Part shown: piece after piece, positions 54,562-63,131 of the stretch
Position numbering within the stretch: position 1 is the first letter of the stretch
How the letters are laid out: every line of letters starts with the position of its first letter
The notes under the pieces: model-generated
What the model saw: the letters and a program-made list of their open reading frames with translations, nothing else
What the model was told of the DNA's origin: nothing
The model's database searches: none
Assembly: GCF_007992455.1 (NCBI RefSeq)
Contig: NZ_BKAH01000006.1
Coordinates: forward strand, 1-64,000
Reading direction: 5' to 3'
DNA: 64,000 nucleotides
Origin: Microbacterium saccharophilum
GTDB taxonomy: Bacteria; Actinomycetota; Actinomycetes; Actinomycetales; Microbacteriaceae
Position numbers and translations under genes: made by a program

Positions 54562-55194
54562 ATGCCGACGAATCCGTGGCGGGGCATAGGCCTCGATGTC
54601 TACGAGTCGCACATGAGTGACCCAGATGTCGGGCAGCTCGCCGCGCTCCTCGGCATCACAGCCGCGCAACTCCGCGACCACCCTTCCCGCAGAGTAGGAA
54701 TTCGGGGGATCGCTGCCGGCAACGGGTTGGATGCCCTCGATGAGACTGAGGTCGATTCGGTCTCCGGGTATGACATCAATGCGGACTACCTCGAAGCATG
54801 CCGGTCGCGATACGAAGCCCGCTTCGGAGACCGAATGCACCTGATCGAATGCTCCATCGACCGCAGCCTGGCCATCACTCCGACCGATCTTCTGATCGCC
54901 AACCTGCTCATCGAGTACATCGGCATCGACGAGTTCGCCGCGTTCGTCGCAGCCAACACCACAGCGATCGGCGTGCCCTCCTGCGTCACGCAGCGGAACG
55001 GCGAGGTGGGTGTCGTCAGCAAGACGAAGTACTCGTCGGCGTTCGTCGGCCTCGAATCCATCGCCTCGGAGGTCGACCCCGACGCACTCGCCGCCGCGCT
55101 GAGCGCGGTCGGGTGGTTCGAGGTGAGTCGCTCGGAGCATCCATTGCCGAACGGCAAGGTGCTCACTCGTCAGGACTTCGCCGCCACATCATGA
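54562..55194 (+). CDS. Class I SAM-dependent methyltransferase
   Basis: A 210-residue protein with a Rossmann-type methyltransferase core: GIRGIAAGNGLDAL (motif I, GxGxG-like), SGYDINADYLEACRSRYE (acidic end of strand 2), DLLIANLLIEYI (motif IV) and a C-terminal sheet GWFEVSRSEHPLPNGKVL. The substrate is unknown. The N-terminal YESHMSDPDVGQLAALL could bind substrate. It stands alone next to mobile-element debris; the region between it and the integrase remnant is only 11 bp, so its promoter lies within or beyond the remnant. Confidence 0.75.
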   Translation: MPTNPWRGIGLDVYESHMSDPDVGQLAALLGITAAQLRDHPSRRVGIRGIAAGNGLDALDETEVDSVSGYDINADYLEACRSRYEARFGDRMHLIECSIDRSLAITPTDLLIANLLIEYIGIDEFAAFVAANTTAIGVPSCVTQRNGEVGVVSKTKYSSAFVGLESIASEVDPDALAAALSAVGWFEVSRSEHPLPNGKVLTRQDFAATS

Positions 55195-55691
55195 CGGAGC
55201 GTGGCCCGCGCCAGACACCAGGACGTCGTCGTGCCGATCGACGAGGCACGACGCGACCTCGCGGCAGTCGCCGCCGCGAATCCCGATGACTGGCCCGCAA
55301 TGGCGACGGCGCACGCCGCGGTGGAGGGTTCGGCTTCATTCGCTGACGATGATCAGGACGTCCCCCTGAGAGTGCATGGATTCGGCGTATGCGAAAGCTT
55401 CTTGGACGTTCCTGATGGTGTGCCAGCTGAGGGGATGGTCTGGAACCGGTCGCCGTATTCGTTCACGAGCATCGCGAAGTGCGACGTGTCTCTCGCGATG
55501 AGGCTGACGGAGCGTCCGGCATCCAGGAGCTGCTGCGCAAGATGAGTCGCCGACTCGGTGTCTTGAATCGTATGCATGGTGTGAGGCATGCCATCCGCCT
55601 TCTGTAGGCCCAGTCGGTCTACGTATCGAACTAATAGTTAGTCATAACCTAATGGTTAGCCGTGATAGGTTCAAACCCGGAGGTGAGTGAT
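55195..55691. other. Gap with a possible decayed Rossmann-protein fragment
   Basis: About 500 bp without a convincing gene. A minus frame (55589-55353) reads TIQDTESATHLAQQLLDAGRSVSLIARDTSHFAMLVNEYGDRFQTIPS, reminiscent of the first beta-alpha-beta of an NAD(P)-binding protein with its Gly motif lost, and its start is divergent from the MarR gene. A plus frame (55201-55545) has no recognisable domain. I treat both as remnants. Confidence 0.4.
55631..55659. promoter_or_regulatory. Probable MarR operator
   Basis: Direct repeat CTAATAGTTAG (55631-55641) and CTAATGGTTAG (55649-55659), 18 bp apart, in the divergent region just upstream of the MarR gene. The AT-rich sites stand out in this GC-rich DNA and resemble MarR/HxlR-type operators. 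Confidence 0.65.
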
Positions 55692-56156
55692 GTGCCCAGG
55701 TTGACGTCGGCGGAGCTGATCGAAGAGTTGTCGCTGGAGGGTCGCGGCCTGGCGCGGCTGCTCACTGAGGAGCGCGTCCAGCCCTTCCTCGGCCTCGACC
55801 TCACGCTGTCGCAGCTGAAGACCCTCCTCCTCGTCGCGTCAGGGATGGCGCACACGGGCAGGGAGCTCGCCGACCGGCTGCGCGTGAGCGCGCCGAGCGT
55901 GTCCGCAGGGGTGGATCGTCTCGTGGAGCTCGGATATCTGAGCCGAGCGGAGTCCGCGAACGATCGGCGGGTGAAGACTCTGGCGCCGACACGACGCGGC
56001 TCCGACCTCTACAACGAGATCGTCGATCACCGCGCAGCGTCGGACGAGCTTCTGAGGACCCTCGACCCGGACGACCTCGCCGCGCTGGTCCGAGGAATCA
56101 GCGCGCTGCGACGCGCGGCGCAGGTCCACCTCTCGCCCGCGGAACGGTCTAGCTGA
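55692..56156 (+). CDS. MarR-family transcriptional regulator
   Basis: A 154-residue winged-helix regulator. The DNA-binding core is TLSQLKTLLLVASGMAHTGRELADRLRVSAPSVSAGVDRLVELGYLSRAESANDRRVKTLAPTRRGSDLY; flanking helices form the dimer interface. GTG 55692 has GGAGG ten bases upstream; the in-frame GTG at 55662 overlaps the operator-like repeats and is less likely. Its probable target genes, the SDR remnants on both sides, are decayed, so it may be an orphan. Confidence 0.85.
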   Translation: MPRLTSAELIEELSLEGRGLARLLTEERVQPFLGLDLTLSQLKTLLLVASGMAHTGRELADRLRVSAPSVSAGVDRLVELGYLSRAESANDRRVKTLAPTRRGSDLYNEIVDHRAASDELLRTLDPDDLAALVRGISALRRAAQVHLSPAERSS

Positions 56157-56186
56157 TCGGCTGAGTGCTCAGCGGGCGACGCCTAG

Positions 56187-56389
56187 GACCCCGCGGACGA
56201 CCTCCTCGCCCTGCCCTTCCTGCAGTCGGAGGCTCTGCCCAACCCCGGTGCCGCCTACAGCATCTCGAAGCGCGCCAACCAGGTGCGCGTGCAGGCGGCG
56301 CGCCTGGCCTGGGGCAAGCGCGGAGCCCGCGTCAACAGCATCGCCCCGACTCGTCGTTCATCACCGGCACCGACCTGACCGGACGGTGA
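56187..56389 (+). pseudogene. C-terminal remnant of an SDR oxidoreductase
   Basis: Reads [49 protein letters not shown], containing the SDR active-site YSISK, then shifts frame: the next piece [13 protein letters not shown] lies in the other frame and matches the usual SDR ending (FITGTDLxVDGG). The N-terminal cofactor domain and the segment after SIAP are missing. A dead fragment. Confidence 0.75.
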
Positions 56390-56407
56390 TCGGACCGCCG
56401 CGGTTCG

Positions 56408-57496
56408 TCAGGGGTGTTCCTGGCGGGCGCGGCGCACCAGTCCAGTGAGGCGGTCGCCGCCGGCGACGAAGTTGTTCGAGCTGCTCTCGCCCGAGGTCAC
56501 GCCCACGACGTACGGCCCGTCGGACCAGAACCCGAACACCGGGCTGCCGGACTGGCCGGGCCAATTGTCGAACGTGTCGCTGAGCAGCACCGTGCCACCG
56601 GCATCGGAGTCGTAGTCCTCCTCATCGAGAGCGAAGTCGCGCTGATACGTCGCGAGGTCGCCTGTCCAGCTGAAGTCCTGCGGGTAGCCGATGTTGCGCC
56701 AGGGCAGGACCTCGTCGTCCCAGGAGTCGGAGTAGGTGCGCGTGCCGAACCATCCGTAACGGTCGCCGAGACGCTGGTCCAGCACGATGACCGAGTAGTC
56801 GTCATCCATGTTCGTCGAGCTGTAATTGGCCGCCGTCACCTTCTGCGTGTAGTACGCCCAGGTGCCGTACGCGGATGCCAGGGAGCTGCCGTTCGTGTAC
56901 AGCACGTCGACTTTCAGCCATCCGGGCGTCCAGTCGACGCAGTGGCTCGCCGTGAGCACGTGGCGCGGTCCGATGAGCACACCGCTGCCGCTCCAGCCGG
57001 AGGGCCGTGTCATCCGCACCAGGCACCGCCACGGGTAGCGGGTGTCGTAGTACACCCAGCGGCCGTCGGGGCTGAAGACCGTCGTCGGGCGAACATCGCG
57101 GTCGTCGCGGAAGCCGCGGACCCGCCGCAGCTCCTTCGACAGGCGCGGCCGGATCGCGAGGTCGTCGCGGTCCGCGGGGATCGAGGGTGCAAGCTCGCCC
57201 GGCTTCATCTTCGACAGCCCCGTGGTGAGCTTCCTGGCGGGGACGCGCACCAGTTGCGGCGCCGCGCGTTCGATGACCGCCGACCGCGAGCCCGACACCA
57301 CGACGTTGAAGCGCCACTTGCCGTCCCCCGTGCGCTCGAGCGCGATGTCCGGCTTCTCGTCGGAGTCGACGCTGAGGTCGAACGACGCGGTGATCGGTGT
57401 CGGAGGATCCTGTTCGTGTGGCCGCACATCGATGCTGCCGACGCGGAGCTGGCGTTCGTTCAGTGGCGGTTCGGCGCCGTTGCTGTTCTCGTCCAT
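56408..57496 (-). CDS. V8-like (trypsin-fold) serine endopeptidase
   Basis: A 362-residue S1B-type protease. The catalytic triad is visible: H185 in SGVLIGPRHVLTASHCV, Asp in NMDDDYSVIVLDQ at about 232, and S318 in NWPGQSGSPVFGFW. An N-terminal pro-region of about 150 residues (FDLSVDSDEKPDIALERTGDGKWRF) precedes it. From ATG 57496 no signal peptide is seen, which is odd for a class normally secreted; an in-frame extension to 57604 does not provide one either, so the start or export route is uncertain. Function: probable extracellular protein degradation. Confidence 0.82.
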   Translation of the reverse strand: MDENSNGAEPPLNERQLRVGSIDVRPHEQDPPTPITASFDLSVDSDEKPDIALERTGDGKWRFNVVVSGSRSAVIERAAPQLVRVPARKLTTGLSKMKPGELAPSIPADRDDLAIRPRLSKELRRVRGFRDDRDVRPTTVFSPDGRWVYYDTRYPWRCLVRMTRPSGWSGSGVLIGPRHVLTASHCVDWTPGWLKVDVLYTNGSSLASAYGTWAYYTQKVTAANYSSTNMDDDYSVIVLDQRLGDRYGWFGTRTYSDSWDDEVLPWRNIGYPQDFSWTGDLATYQRDFALDEEDYDSDAGGTVLLSDTFDNWPGQSGSPVFGFWSDGPYVVGVTSGESSSNNFVAGGDRLTGLVRRARQEHP

Positions 57497-57673
57497 GCTG
57501 AGAAGAGCGGCCGGCGGGCCGGAGTGATACACCGGTCCGAGCGCAGGCCCGCCTCCGGCTTGCGCACCACGAGCTCGTAACCGCGGAGTCGCGAACGCGG
57601 CCATACCGTGTGCGGCCCGCGCGCGCTACGGTGATCCGGACGAGTGATGGGGAACTCTGCCGGGGGTGATTCG

Positions 57674-58603
57674 ATGTCGACCACGCTTCCGTCGGGGACG
57701 CCGCCGACACGCGAAGAACGACCGGCCGACCCGCGCGCGAGGATCCGGCGCGGAGCGTGGCTGATAGTCCTGACGCCGGGGATCGTCGGCCTGCTGGTGT
57801 GGGGACTTCTCCTGTTCACGTGGACGATCGACGAGACGCACTTCGACCGCCCGAGCGAGGAGCTCGACGCGCTCGCAGCGCAGGTCGACCGGCTGCCCGG
57901 TGTCAGCCAGGTCCAGACAGAGCGGTGGGTCGAGGCGCCGGCTTTCGCGACTCCGACGTCCTGGCTCAGTGCGGTCGTGGATGCGGCGGCGCTGCCACGA
58001 CTGCTGCGGGCGGCCTGCTCGACCGCGCATCCCGAGCCCCTCACATGGTCCCTTCGTGTGCTGACCGCCGCGGACGCCGAGGTCGCGCTGCACGCGACGT
58101 CGGACCCGGCGCGAGGCGCCGGCGGCGACCGGCTCTGCCTCGACTTCGGGTTCGACGCCAAGGCCCTCGTCCACGAGCTGGACCGGGCGGCCCCGGGTCT
58201 CGCGATCCAGCCGATGGTGCTCGACGACGGCGGCCTCGCCCTTATCGCTCTCGACGAGGAGGCCCCCGGCGGCTTCAGCCGCCTCCTCCCGCTCGTCGAG
58301 CATGCCCCGGATCTCATCGCGGCGGCAGGACTCGACCGGAACATCCAGGTCGAGATCAGCTCCGCCGACCTCGACGTCCAGCTCGCGCCGGGGGAGAGCG
58401 ATGCGTATCTCGTGCTCCTCACGCGACTCGCCGACGACCTCGCCGTCCGCAGCTTCTGGTCCATCCCCGCAGGCATGGGGCAGGACCGGGTCGACAAGGT
58501 CCAGATCGTGGCGCCCGCGGATCAGCACACCGCGATCGAGGACGCCGTCGGGGCGTCCGGGCTCCGCATCGCCGGGGCTCCCATCGGATTCATCGAACCG
58601 TGA
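57674..58603 (+). CDS. Single-pass membrane protein of unknown function
   Basis: A 309-residue protein I do not recognise. A basic N-terminus (ADPRARIRRGAW) is followed by one membrane helix (about residues 28-52, LIVLTPGIVGLLVWGLLLFTWTI); the rest should be outside and alternates hydrophobic and acidic stretches with no Cys-rich or catalytic pattern I can name. Possible internal duplication: two stretches of about 120 residues each begin with LD/VD-rich helices, but similarity is weak. ATG 57674 has GGGGG eight bases upstream; ATG 57647 would add nine residues. Convergent with the next lipoprotein gene. Confidence 0.65.
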   Translation: MSTTLPSGTPPTREERPADPRARIRRGAWLIVLTPGIVGLLVWGLLLFTWTIDETHFDRPSEELDALAAQVDRLPGVSQVQTERWVEAPAFATPTSWLSAVVDAAALPRLLRAACSTAHPEPLTWSLRVLTAADAEVALHATSDPARGAGGDRLCLDFGFDAKALVHELDRAAPGLAIQPMVLDDGGLALIALDEEAPGGFSRLLPLVEHAPDLIAAAGLDRNIQVEISSADLDVQLAPGESDAYLVLLTRLADDLAVRSFWSIPAGMGQDRVDKVQIVAPADQHTAIEDAVGASGLRIAGAPIGFIEP

Positions 58604-58633
58604 CGGGCCCTGACCGGCCGTGACCCGCAGCCC

Positions 58634-59086
58634 TCACGGAGCAGGTGACTGCGCCCGCTCGTCGGGATGGTTTGGTGTCCAGCCGTACCAGCCGTCGTCG
58701 GTGGCGACGACAGCCCAGTCGCCGCACGCGTACACGCGGTCGATCTTGAAGACGTCGGGGGTGTTGTCGAGGGCGAAGGTCGGGGCCGAACGGCGCTCCA
58801 CCTCGCCGCACAGCTCCGGGTCGAGGGGCGTGGCGCTGTCGGCGGTCAGGGAGGCGGGATCGCCGTCCGTCTTCTCCCGGATGAGGATCGAGGACGCGTC
58901 GGCGGGAAGCCACGGAGCCTCCTTCGACCACTGCTCGACCATCTGGTCGTGCGAGGAGAACTCATGGGATGCCTCGCCGTAGAGCGCGTCGCTCACCGCG
59001 GAGCACCCGGTGAGAGAGGTGAGGAGGAGAATCGCGGGGAGCGTCGCGGCCGCTGCGGCGGCGCGTTTCCGGGGTGCTGAAGTCAT
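58634..59086 (-). CDS. Small lipoprotein of unknown function
   Basis: A 150-residue secreted lipoprotein: basic MTSAPRKR, hydrophobic AAAAAATLPAILLLTS and lipobox LTGC with Cys 28. The mature part has two Cys (LDPELCGEV and VYACGDWAVV) that could form a disulfide, and a C-terminal GWYGWTPNHPDERAQ. No family recognised. The start at 59086 directly precedes the signal peptide; the longer frame to 59167 adds unlikely residues. Confidence 0.75.
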   Translation of the reverse strand: MTSAPRKRAAAAAATLPAILLLTSLTGCSAVSDALYGEASHEFSSHDQMVEQWSKEAPWLPADASSILIREKTDGDPASLTADSATPLDPELCGEVERRSAPTFALDNTPDVFKIDRVYACGDWAVVATDDGWYGWTPNHPDERAQSPAP

Positions 59087-59179
59087 GCTTCCATCGTCGG
59101 GATAACCGCCCCGGCGACGCGTCCGCCCGGCGATGCATCCCGATACCTCTTCAGGATGACCTGGCACCCCGTCGGGATG

Positions 59180-59767
59180 TCAGCCGGCGGCCGGGGCCAC
59201 TGTGATGCGCATCACGGTCTTGCTCTTGCCGATGTGACGCTCGAAGGAGAATCCCGCCTTCTCGAACATGGCCCGGGTCCCGTTGTGCAGGAACGACGAC
59301 GAGGTCCGCTTGCCGGGGGCCAGCTCGTTCGGGAATGACACCACTTCGCCTCCGCCGGCCCGAGCGATCAGCTCGAGCGCACCGTCCAGCGCCTCGCGCG
59401 CCACTCCCGACCGCCGGTGGTCGCGGTCGACGAAGAAGCAGGTGATGCGCCACGGCGCCGGCCGGGCCTCGCCGGCGTCGTACTGCTTCCGGTGGTAGAT
59501 GTTGGGCAGTTCGGCGGGGCTGCCGTATTGGCACCACGCGATCGCGTCGTCCCCGTCGAAGACCAGCGCGGCGTGGGCGACGCCCTCTGCGACGAGCCGC
59601 TGCTTGAACGTCGGCCCGTCGTGCTCGCGCTTCACGGTGGACTCCGTGTCGCCGTGGAAGTACGAGCAGTAGCACCCGCCCCAGACGCCGTTGTGCTTCT
59701 GCGCGAGCGCGAGCCACGCCGGGAAGGTTTCCGGCGTCAGGGGTCTGATCAGGTGCCCGTCGGCCAT
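59180..59767 (-). CDS. GNAT-family N-acetyltransferase
   Basis: A 195-residue acetyltransferase. IRPLTPETFPAWLAL opens the fold; GGCYCSYFHGDTE has a characteristic Cys-x-Cys; ITCFFVDRDHRRSGVAREALDGALELI is the acetyl-CoA-binding motif A (R/Q-x-x-G-x-A form), and FEKAGFSFERHIGKSKTVMRI ends it. Substrate unknown. ATG 59767 has GAGGAGG eight bases upstream, whereas the in-frame extension to 60028 overlaps the DUF2254 gene and is rejected. Confidence 0.85.
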   Translation of the reverse strand: MADGHLIRPLTPETFPAWLALAQKHNGVWGGCYCSYFHGDTESTVKREHDGPTFKQRLVAEGVAHAALVFDGDDAIAWCQYGSPAELPNIYHRKQYDAGEARPAPWRITCFFVDRDHRRSGVAREALDGALELIARAGGGEVVSFPNELAPGKRTSSSFLHNGTRAMFEKAGFSFERHIGKSKTVMRITVAPAAG

Positions 59768-59853
59768 GACTGCCTCCTCGCCTCGCCGTACAGTCTGCCG
59801 ACCGGCTCCGACACGCGTAAGGGGCCGGCATCCGCTCATGATTTCCCGCGACG

Positions 59854-61131
59854 TCAGGACGGGCCGGGCGCGGAGCGTGCGGGCCGCCACGACGCCCGGG
59901 CCGCCGCGCGCAGCCGCCGGAAGTCGGTCGGGTCCATCGCGCGCCGCGACCGCCGGAGCCCGTCCGCGGCGGCGCGGGCGAAGACGGCGTGCTGCGAGGG
60001 GATCTGCGCGGCCAGTGCAGCCAGGCACTTCTGGAGCCGGATCTGCACCTCCACCATCCGGGCACCGTCGCGCGCGAGGGGACGGAACGCGTCGGTGACG
60101 AGATCGTCGATGCTCGGCGCCGTCATCCAGACGCGCGTGAATTCGACGTCGCCGCGTGCCCCTGAGCTCCGGTCGGGGATGATGCCGAACACGCGCTGCA
60201 GTGCGGCGATGACCTCGATCGCCGTGCCCGGGTCGTTGGTTCCCGGTGAGAGGGCGCGGCTGCCGATCTCGCTGAGGGCGATGACGCCGAGGCGGGGGTC
60301 CTGCTCGAAGTCACGATGGGATGCCAATCGGAAGGCGCGGCGGATGCCGTGCGCCACGGCGTCGTCCGGGTTGCGATCCAGCGTCACCAGGGGATGTGCG
60401 GCATCCGCCACGGTCCCCGGGATGGCTTCGACGCAGATCTCCAGGTCGTGCTCGTGGGCGACGCGATCGAGGGCGGCCACGTCGATGTGCTGGACGTAGC
60501 CGATCCGCTCGGCGAGGACCGGAACCGTCATGTCGAATCGGCGTCCCCGCCGCGCCCCGCGGGTGGGACTCTCGATGTACGTGGCGAGAGACGCCGTCGC
60601 CGCCTCCTCCACGCGGTCGATGACATCCGACATCCTTCCGAAGTTCGCGAGGTGCGCGATCCAGCGGAGCAGGGTCACGACGATGATGCCGACGACCACG
60701 AGCGTCCCGATGAAGAGGATCGTCCTTCCCTGCTCCGTGTAGTAGCCGGTCGAGAGGGCGATGATGCCGACGAGCGCGAAGACGAAGGCGCCGATGAAGG
60801 TGGAGAGTGCGTTCTGCGAGGTCGGGTCGGCGATCAGGAGCTTGGTCGACCGGGGCGTGGCGATCGTGGTCGCCGAGGAGTACGCCGTGACCATCGCCGT
60901 TACGGAGAACGTCGTCGCCGTCAGCATGGCGGTCGCGATGATCTGCAGGACCGAGTCGACGGCGTTCTGTCCCAGCTCGATGGACAAGGAGAACGGCAGG
61001 AGAGAGCCGATGAATCCCGCGGCCAGAGCGAACCCGATGGCGATCGCGGTGAAGAGCGTCGCGCGCACCCACACCTTCTGAATGACGCGTGCCAGAACGA
61101 CACGCACGGTGGATGCGGATGGCCGGCTCAT
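59854..61131 (-). CDS. DUF2254 membrane protein
   Basis: A 425-residue DUF2254 protein, an uncharacterised family of integral membrane proteins. Four hydrophobic segments occupy the first ~160 residues (TLFTAIAIGFALAAGFIGSLLPF; LQIIATAMLTATTFSVTAMVTAYSS; ALSTFIGAFVFALVGIIAL; ILFIGTLVVVGIIVVTLLRWI), and a soluble C-terminal domain of about 230 residues follows with GYVQHIDVAAL and ALSEIGSRALSPGTNDPGTAIEVIAAL, the family's most conserved block. Function unknown. It stands alone between GNAT and TetR genes. Confidence 0.88.
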   Translation of the reverse strand: MSRPSASTVRVVLARVIQKVWVRATLFTAIAIGFALAAGFIGSLLPFSLSIELGQNAVDSVLQIIATAMLTATTFSVTAMVTAYSSATTIATPRSTKLLIADPTSQNALSTFIGAFVFALVGIIALSTGYYTEQGRTILFIGTLVVVGIIVVTLLRWIAHLANFGRMSDVIDRVEEAATASLATYIESPTRGARRGRRFDMTVPVLAERIGYVQHIDVAALDRVAHEHDLEICVEAIPGTVADAAHPLVTLDRNPDDAVAHGIRRAFRLASHRDFEQDPRLGVIALSEIGSRALSPGTNDPGTAIEVIAALQRVFGIIPDRSSGARGDVEFTRVWMTAPSIDDLVTDAFRPLARDGARMVEVQIRLQKCLAALAAQIPSQHAVFARAAADGLRRSRRAMDPTDFRRLRAAARASWRPARSAPGPS

Positions 61132-61152
61132 GGCATCAGTTCTAACAGCACA

Positions 61153-61782
61153 TCAGCTCGGCGCGATCGCGTCGGCATCCCCGAGGATCTTCACCCACGC
61201 CTCGGTGAGCACACCGAGCTCCGGCCCGGTGTCGATGTCCCACGCGTGATGCATCCAGTGCTGCGCGGTGCGGTCCAGCATCCCGAACGCGAGTTCGCCG
61301 CGCATGTGATGTGTTTCGGGTGCGTACCGGCCCGCCGCGGTGAGACCGTCGGCGATGTCGGCGATCACCTCATCCGCCCAGTTCTCGTACACGACCCGGA
61401 TCTCGTCGTCGACGGCCGCGGCCTCTGCGGCGGACAGCAGATAGGGCTTGATCGCAGGCCACCGGCCGGCCTGCGTCCGAAGCCACGGACCGATGGCGTC
61501 GGCGGTGCCGGCCCGCACCGCGTCGACCAGCGCCGACGCCGTCGAGCGTCCCGTGTCGGAGGCCCCGCGTTCGAGGATCTGGTTCAGCTCGTCGATCAGC
61601 GAGAGCATGATGTCGCGTCGACTCGGGAAGTGGGCGTAGAACGTCACGCGAGTGGATGCCGCGGCGACGGCGATGTCGTCGATCGTCGTCGCGACATATC
61701 CCTTCGACTGGAACAGGTCGAGCGCGGTGCTCAGCAGACGCTTCCGCGTCGTCTCCTTCTGGAGTTCGCGCTTGTTGACCAT
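61153..61782 (-). CDS. TetR/AcrR-family transcriptional regulator
   Basis: A 209-residue TetR regulator. The N-terminal HTH is RKRLLSTALDLFQSKGYVATTIDDIAVAAASTRVTFYAHFPSRRDIM; the C-terminal ligand domain is helical. It follows the P450-ferredoxin-reductase genes on the same strand, with 29 bp between it and the reductase stop, so it may be co-transcribed and control them, with a P450 substrate as ligand (inference). Confidence 0.9.
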   Translation of the reverse strand: MVNKRELQKETTRKRLLSTALDLFQSKGYVATTIDDIAVAAASTRVTFYAHFPSRRDIMLSLIDELNQILERGASDTGRSTASALVDAVRAGTADAIGPWLRTQAGRWPAIKPYLLSAAEAAAVDDEIRVVYENWADEVIADIADGLTAAGRYAPETHHMRGELAFGMLDRTAQHWMHHAWDIDTGPELGVLTEAWVKILGDADAIAPS

Positions 61783-61811
61783 CCGCTCACCCTAACGAGC
61801 GCTCAGGCGCG

Positions 61812-62906
61812 TCACGCGGCGGTGAGACGGCGAAGCTTCGGGATGGGGATGCGCCAGTTCACCGAGACCGCGGTGCGCGTGCCGTCGTCGTGCGTCCAGC
61901 GGAGCAGCTGCCCCACGTCGTCCTGCTCCAGCACCTCGGGGTCGCCGTCCAGCGGGATGCCGCCGACCGCCTTCAGATGGATGCCGAACTGCTCGATCCA
62001 GAAGTACGGCTGGAATGCGAGCACCGGCGCGTCATCGCCACGCAGCAGCGTGGCGGCGGCGACCTTGGCCTGCTCGATCGCGCTCGTCCACAGCGGGGTG
62101 CGGATGCCGTCCCATCGGGCGACATCGCCTGCGGCGACCACGCCGTCGCCGAGCCGTCCCCGGGAATCGGTGTGCAGCGGGCCGGAATGACCCAGCCACT
62201 CCGTGTTCGGCAGGTCGCCGACGACCGTGACCACGACGTCCGTCTCGATCATGCGATCATCGGCACTCACCTGGAGATGCCCTCCGCGGTCGACGACCCG
62301 CACATCGCGGGCGACCATCGTCTTCAGTCCCTGCGCGGTCGCACTCGCACCCAGCACCCCGGCCAGGTACGGGCCCAGCTGCCGCACCATCGGCACCGCA
62401 TTCGCGACGAGCGTGACGTCGCATCCCGCCGCGAGGGCGCCGGAGGCGACCTCCATCCCGAGCACGCCGCCGCCGACCACCGTCACGCTCGGGCGCCCGG
62501 CAAGGGCGCCGCGCAGCGCGACGGCGTCACGGAGTTCGCGCAGCGTGTGTTCGTGCGGGCTGTCGGTGAGGCGGCGGGCGCGGGACCCGGACGCGATCAC
62601 CAGCCCGTCGTAGTCGAGCAGCGACCCGTCGCTCAGTGCCACCCGGCGGGCGTCGGCGTCGAGTGCGGTGGCGTGCACGCCGCGGAGCTCGGTGGCACCG
62701 TGGCTCGCGGGGGCGAGTTCATGCCCGTCCAGCCCGCCATCCGGCTTGAGCAGCGCCTTCGACAGTGCGGGGCGGCTGTACGCCGGCTCGGGCTCCGCGC
62801 CGACGACGACGAGGTCGCCGTCGAAGCCCTCGGCGCGCAGCGTCTCGCACGACGTGAGTCCCGCGATGCCGTTGCCGACGACGACGACCCGGCGCATTGA
62901 CGACAT
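61812..62906 (-). CDS. FAD-dependent ferredoxin reductase
   Basis: A 364-residue FAD/NAD(P)-dependent oxidoreductase of the rubredoxin/putidaredoxin-reductase type. FAD motif VVVVGNGIAGLTSCETL, TYxRPALSK-like AYSRPALSKALL, NAD motif VTVVGGGVLGMEVASGAL and GVVAAGDVARWDG. It is shorter than typical 400-residue members because the C-terminal domain is compact. It starts one base after the ferredoxin stop, showing coupling: it should pass electrons from NAD(P)H to the ferredoxin and on to the P450. ATG 62897 is an alternative start. Confidence 0.9.
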   Translation of the reverse strand: MSSMRRVVVVGNGIAGLTSCETLRAEGFDGDLVVVGAEPEPAYSRPALSKALLKPDGGLDGHELAPASHGATELRGVHATALDADARRVALSDGSLLDYDGLVIASGSRARRLTDSPHEHTLRELRDAVALRGALAGRPSVTVVGGGVLGMEVASGALAAGCDVTLVANAVPMVRQLGPYLAGVLGASATAQGLKTMVARDVRVVDRGGHLQVSADDRMIETDVVVTVVGDLPNTEWLGHSGPLHTDSRGRLGDGVVAAGDVARWDGIRTPLWTSAIEQAKVAAATLLRGDDAPVLAFQPYFWIEQFGIHLKAVGGIPLDGDPEVLEQDDVGQLLRWTHDDGTRTAVSVNWRIPIPKLRRLTAA

Positions 62907-62907
62907 G

Positions 62908-63096
62908 TCAGACGAGCCGCAGGGCGGCGACCGGGCAGACGCGCACCGCCGCGCGGGCGCGTTCCAGGGCGGCGCCGTCGACCTCGGTGACGTCGAGCAC
63001 GAGGTCGTCGTGGTCGTCCAGGTGCATGAGGTCGGGTGCCGCCTCCTCGCAGAGCCCGTGGGCTTCGCACCGCGGGCGGTCCAGTTCGATCTTCAT
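62908..63096 (-). CDS. 3Fe-4S ferredoxin (P450 partner)
   Basis: A 62-residue ferredoxin, MKIELDRPRCEAHGLCEEAAPDLM...VRVCPVAALRL. Cys ligands follow the Cx5C...CP pattern of single-cluster 3Fe-4S ferredoxins associated with actinobacterial P450s (position normally Cys in 4Fe-4S is His/Gly here). ATG 63096 has GGGAAGG upstream; an in-frame ATG at 63135 would add 13 residues. It lies between the P450 and reductase genes and completes a three-component monooxygenase. Confidence 0.92.
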   Translation of the reverse strand: MKIELDRPRCEAHGLCEEAAPDLMHLDDHDDLVLDVTEVDGAALERARAAVRVCPVAALRLV

Positions 63097-63131
63097 CTGG
63101 GTGTCCTTCCCGGGAGGGGCGGTCAGCGTGG

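Noticed and set aside
55201..55545. Plus-strand 114-residue frame
   Set aside because: No recognisable domain; overlaps a minus-strand fragment with better protein-like pattern, and composition is not distinctive.
60316..62190. 624-residue plus-strand frame over DUF2254, TetR and reductase genes
   Set aside because: Antisense to three recognised genes; Arg/Asp/Gly-rich shadow composition.
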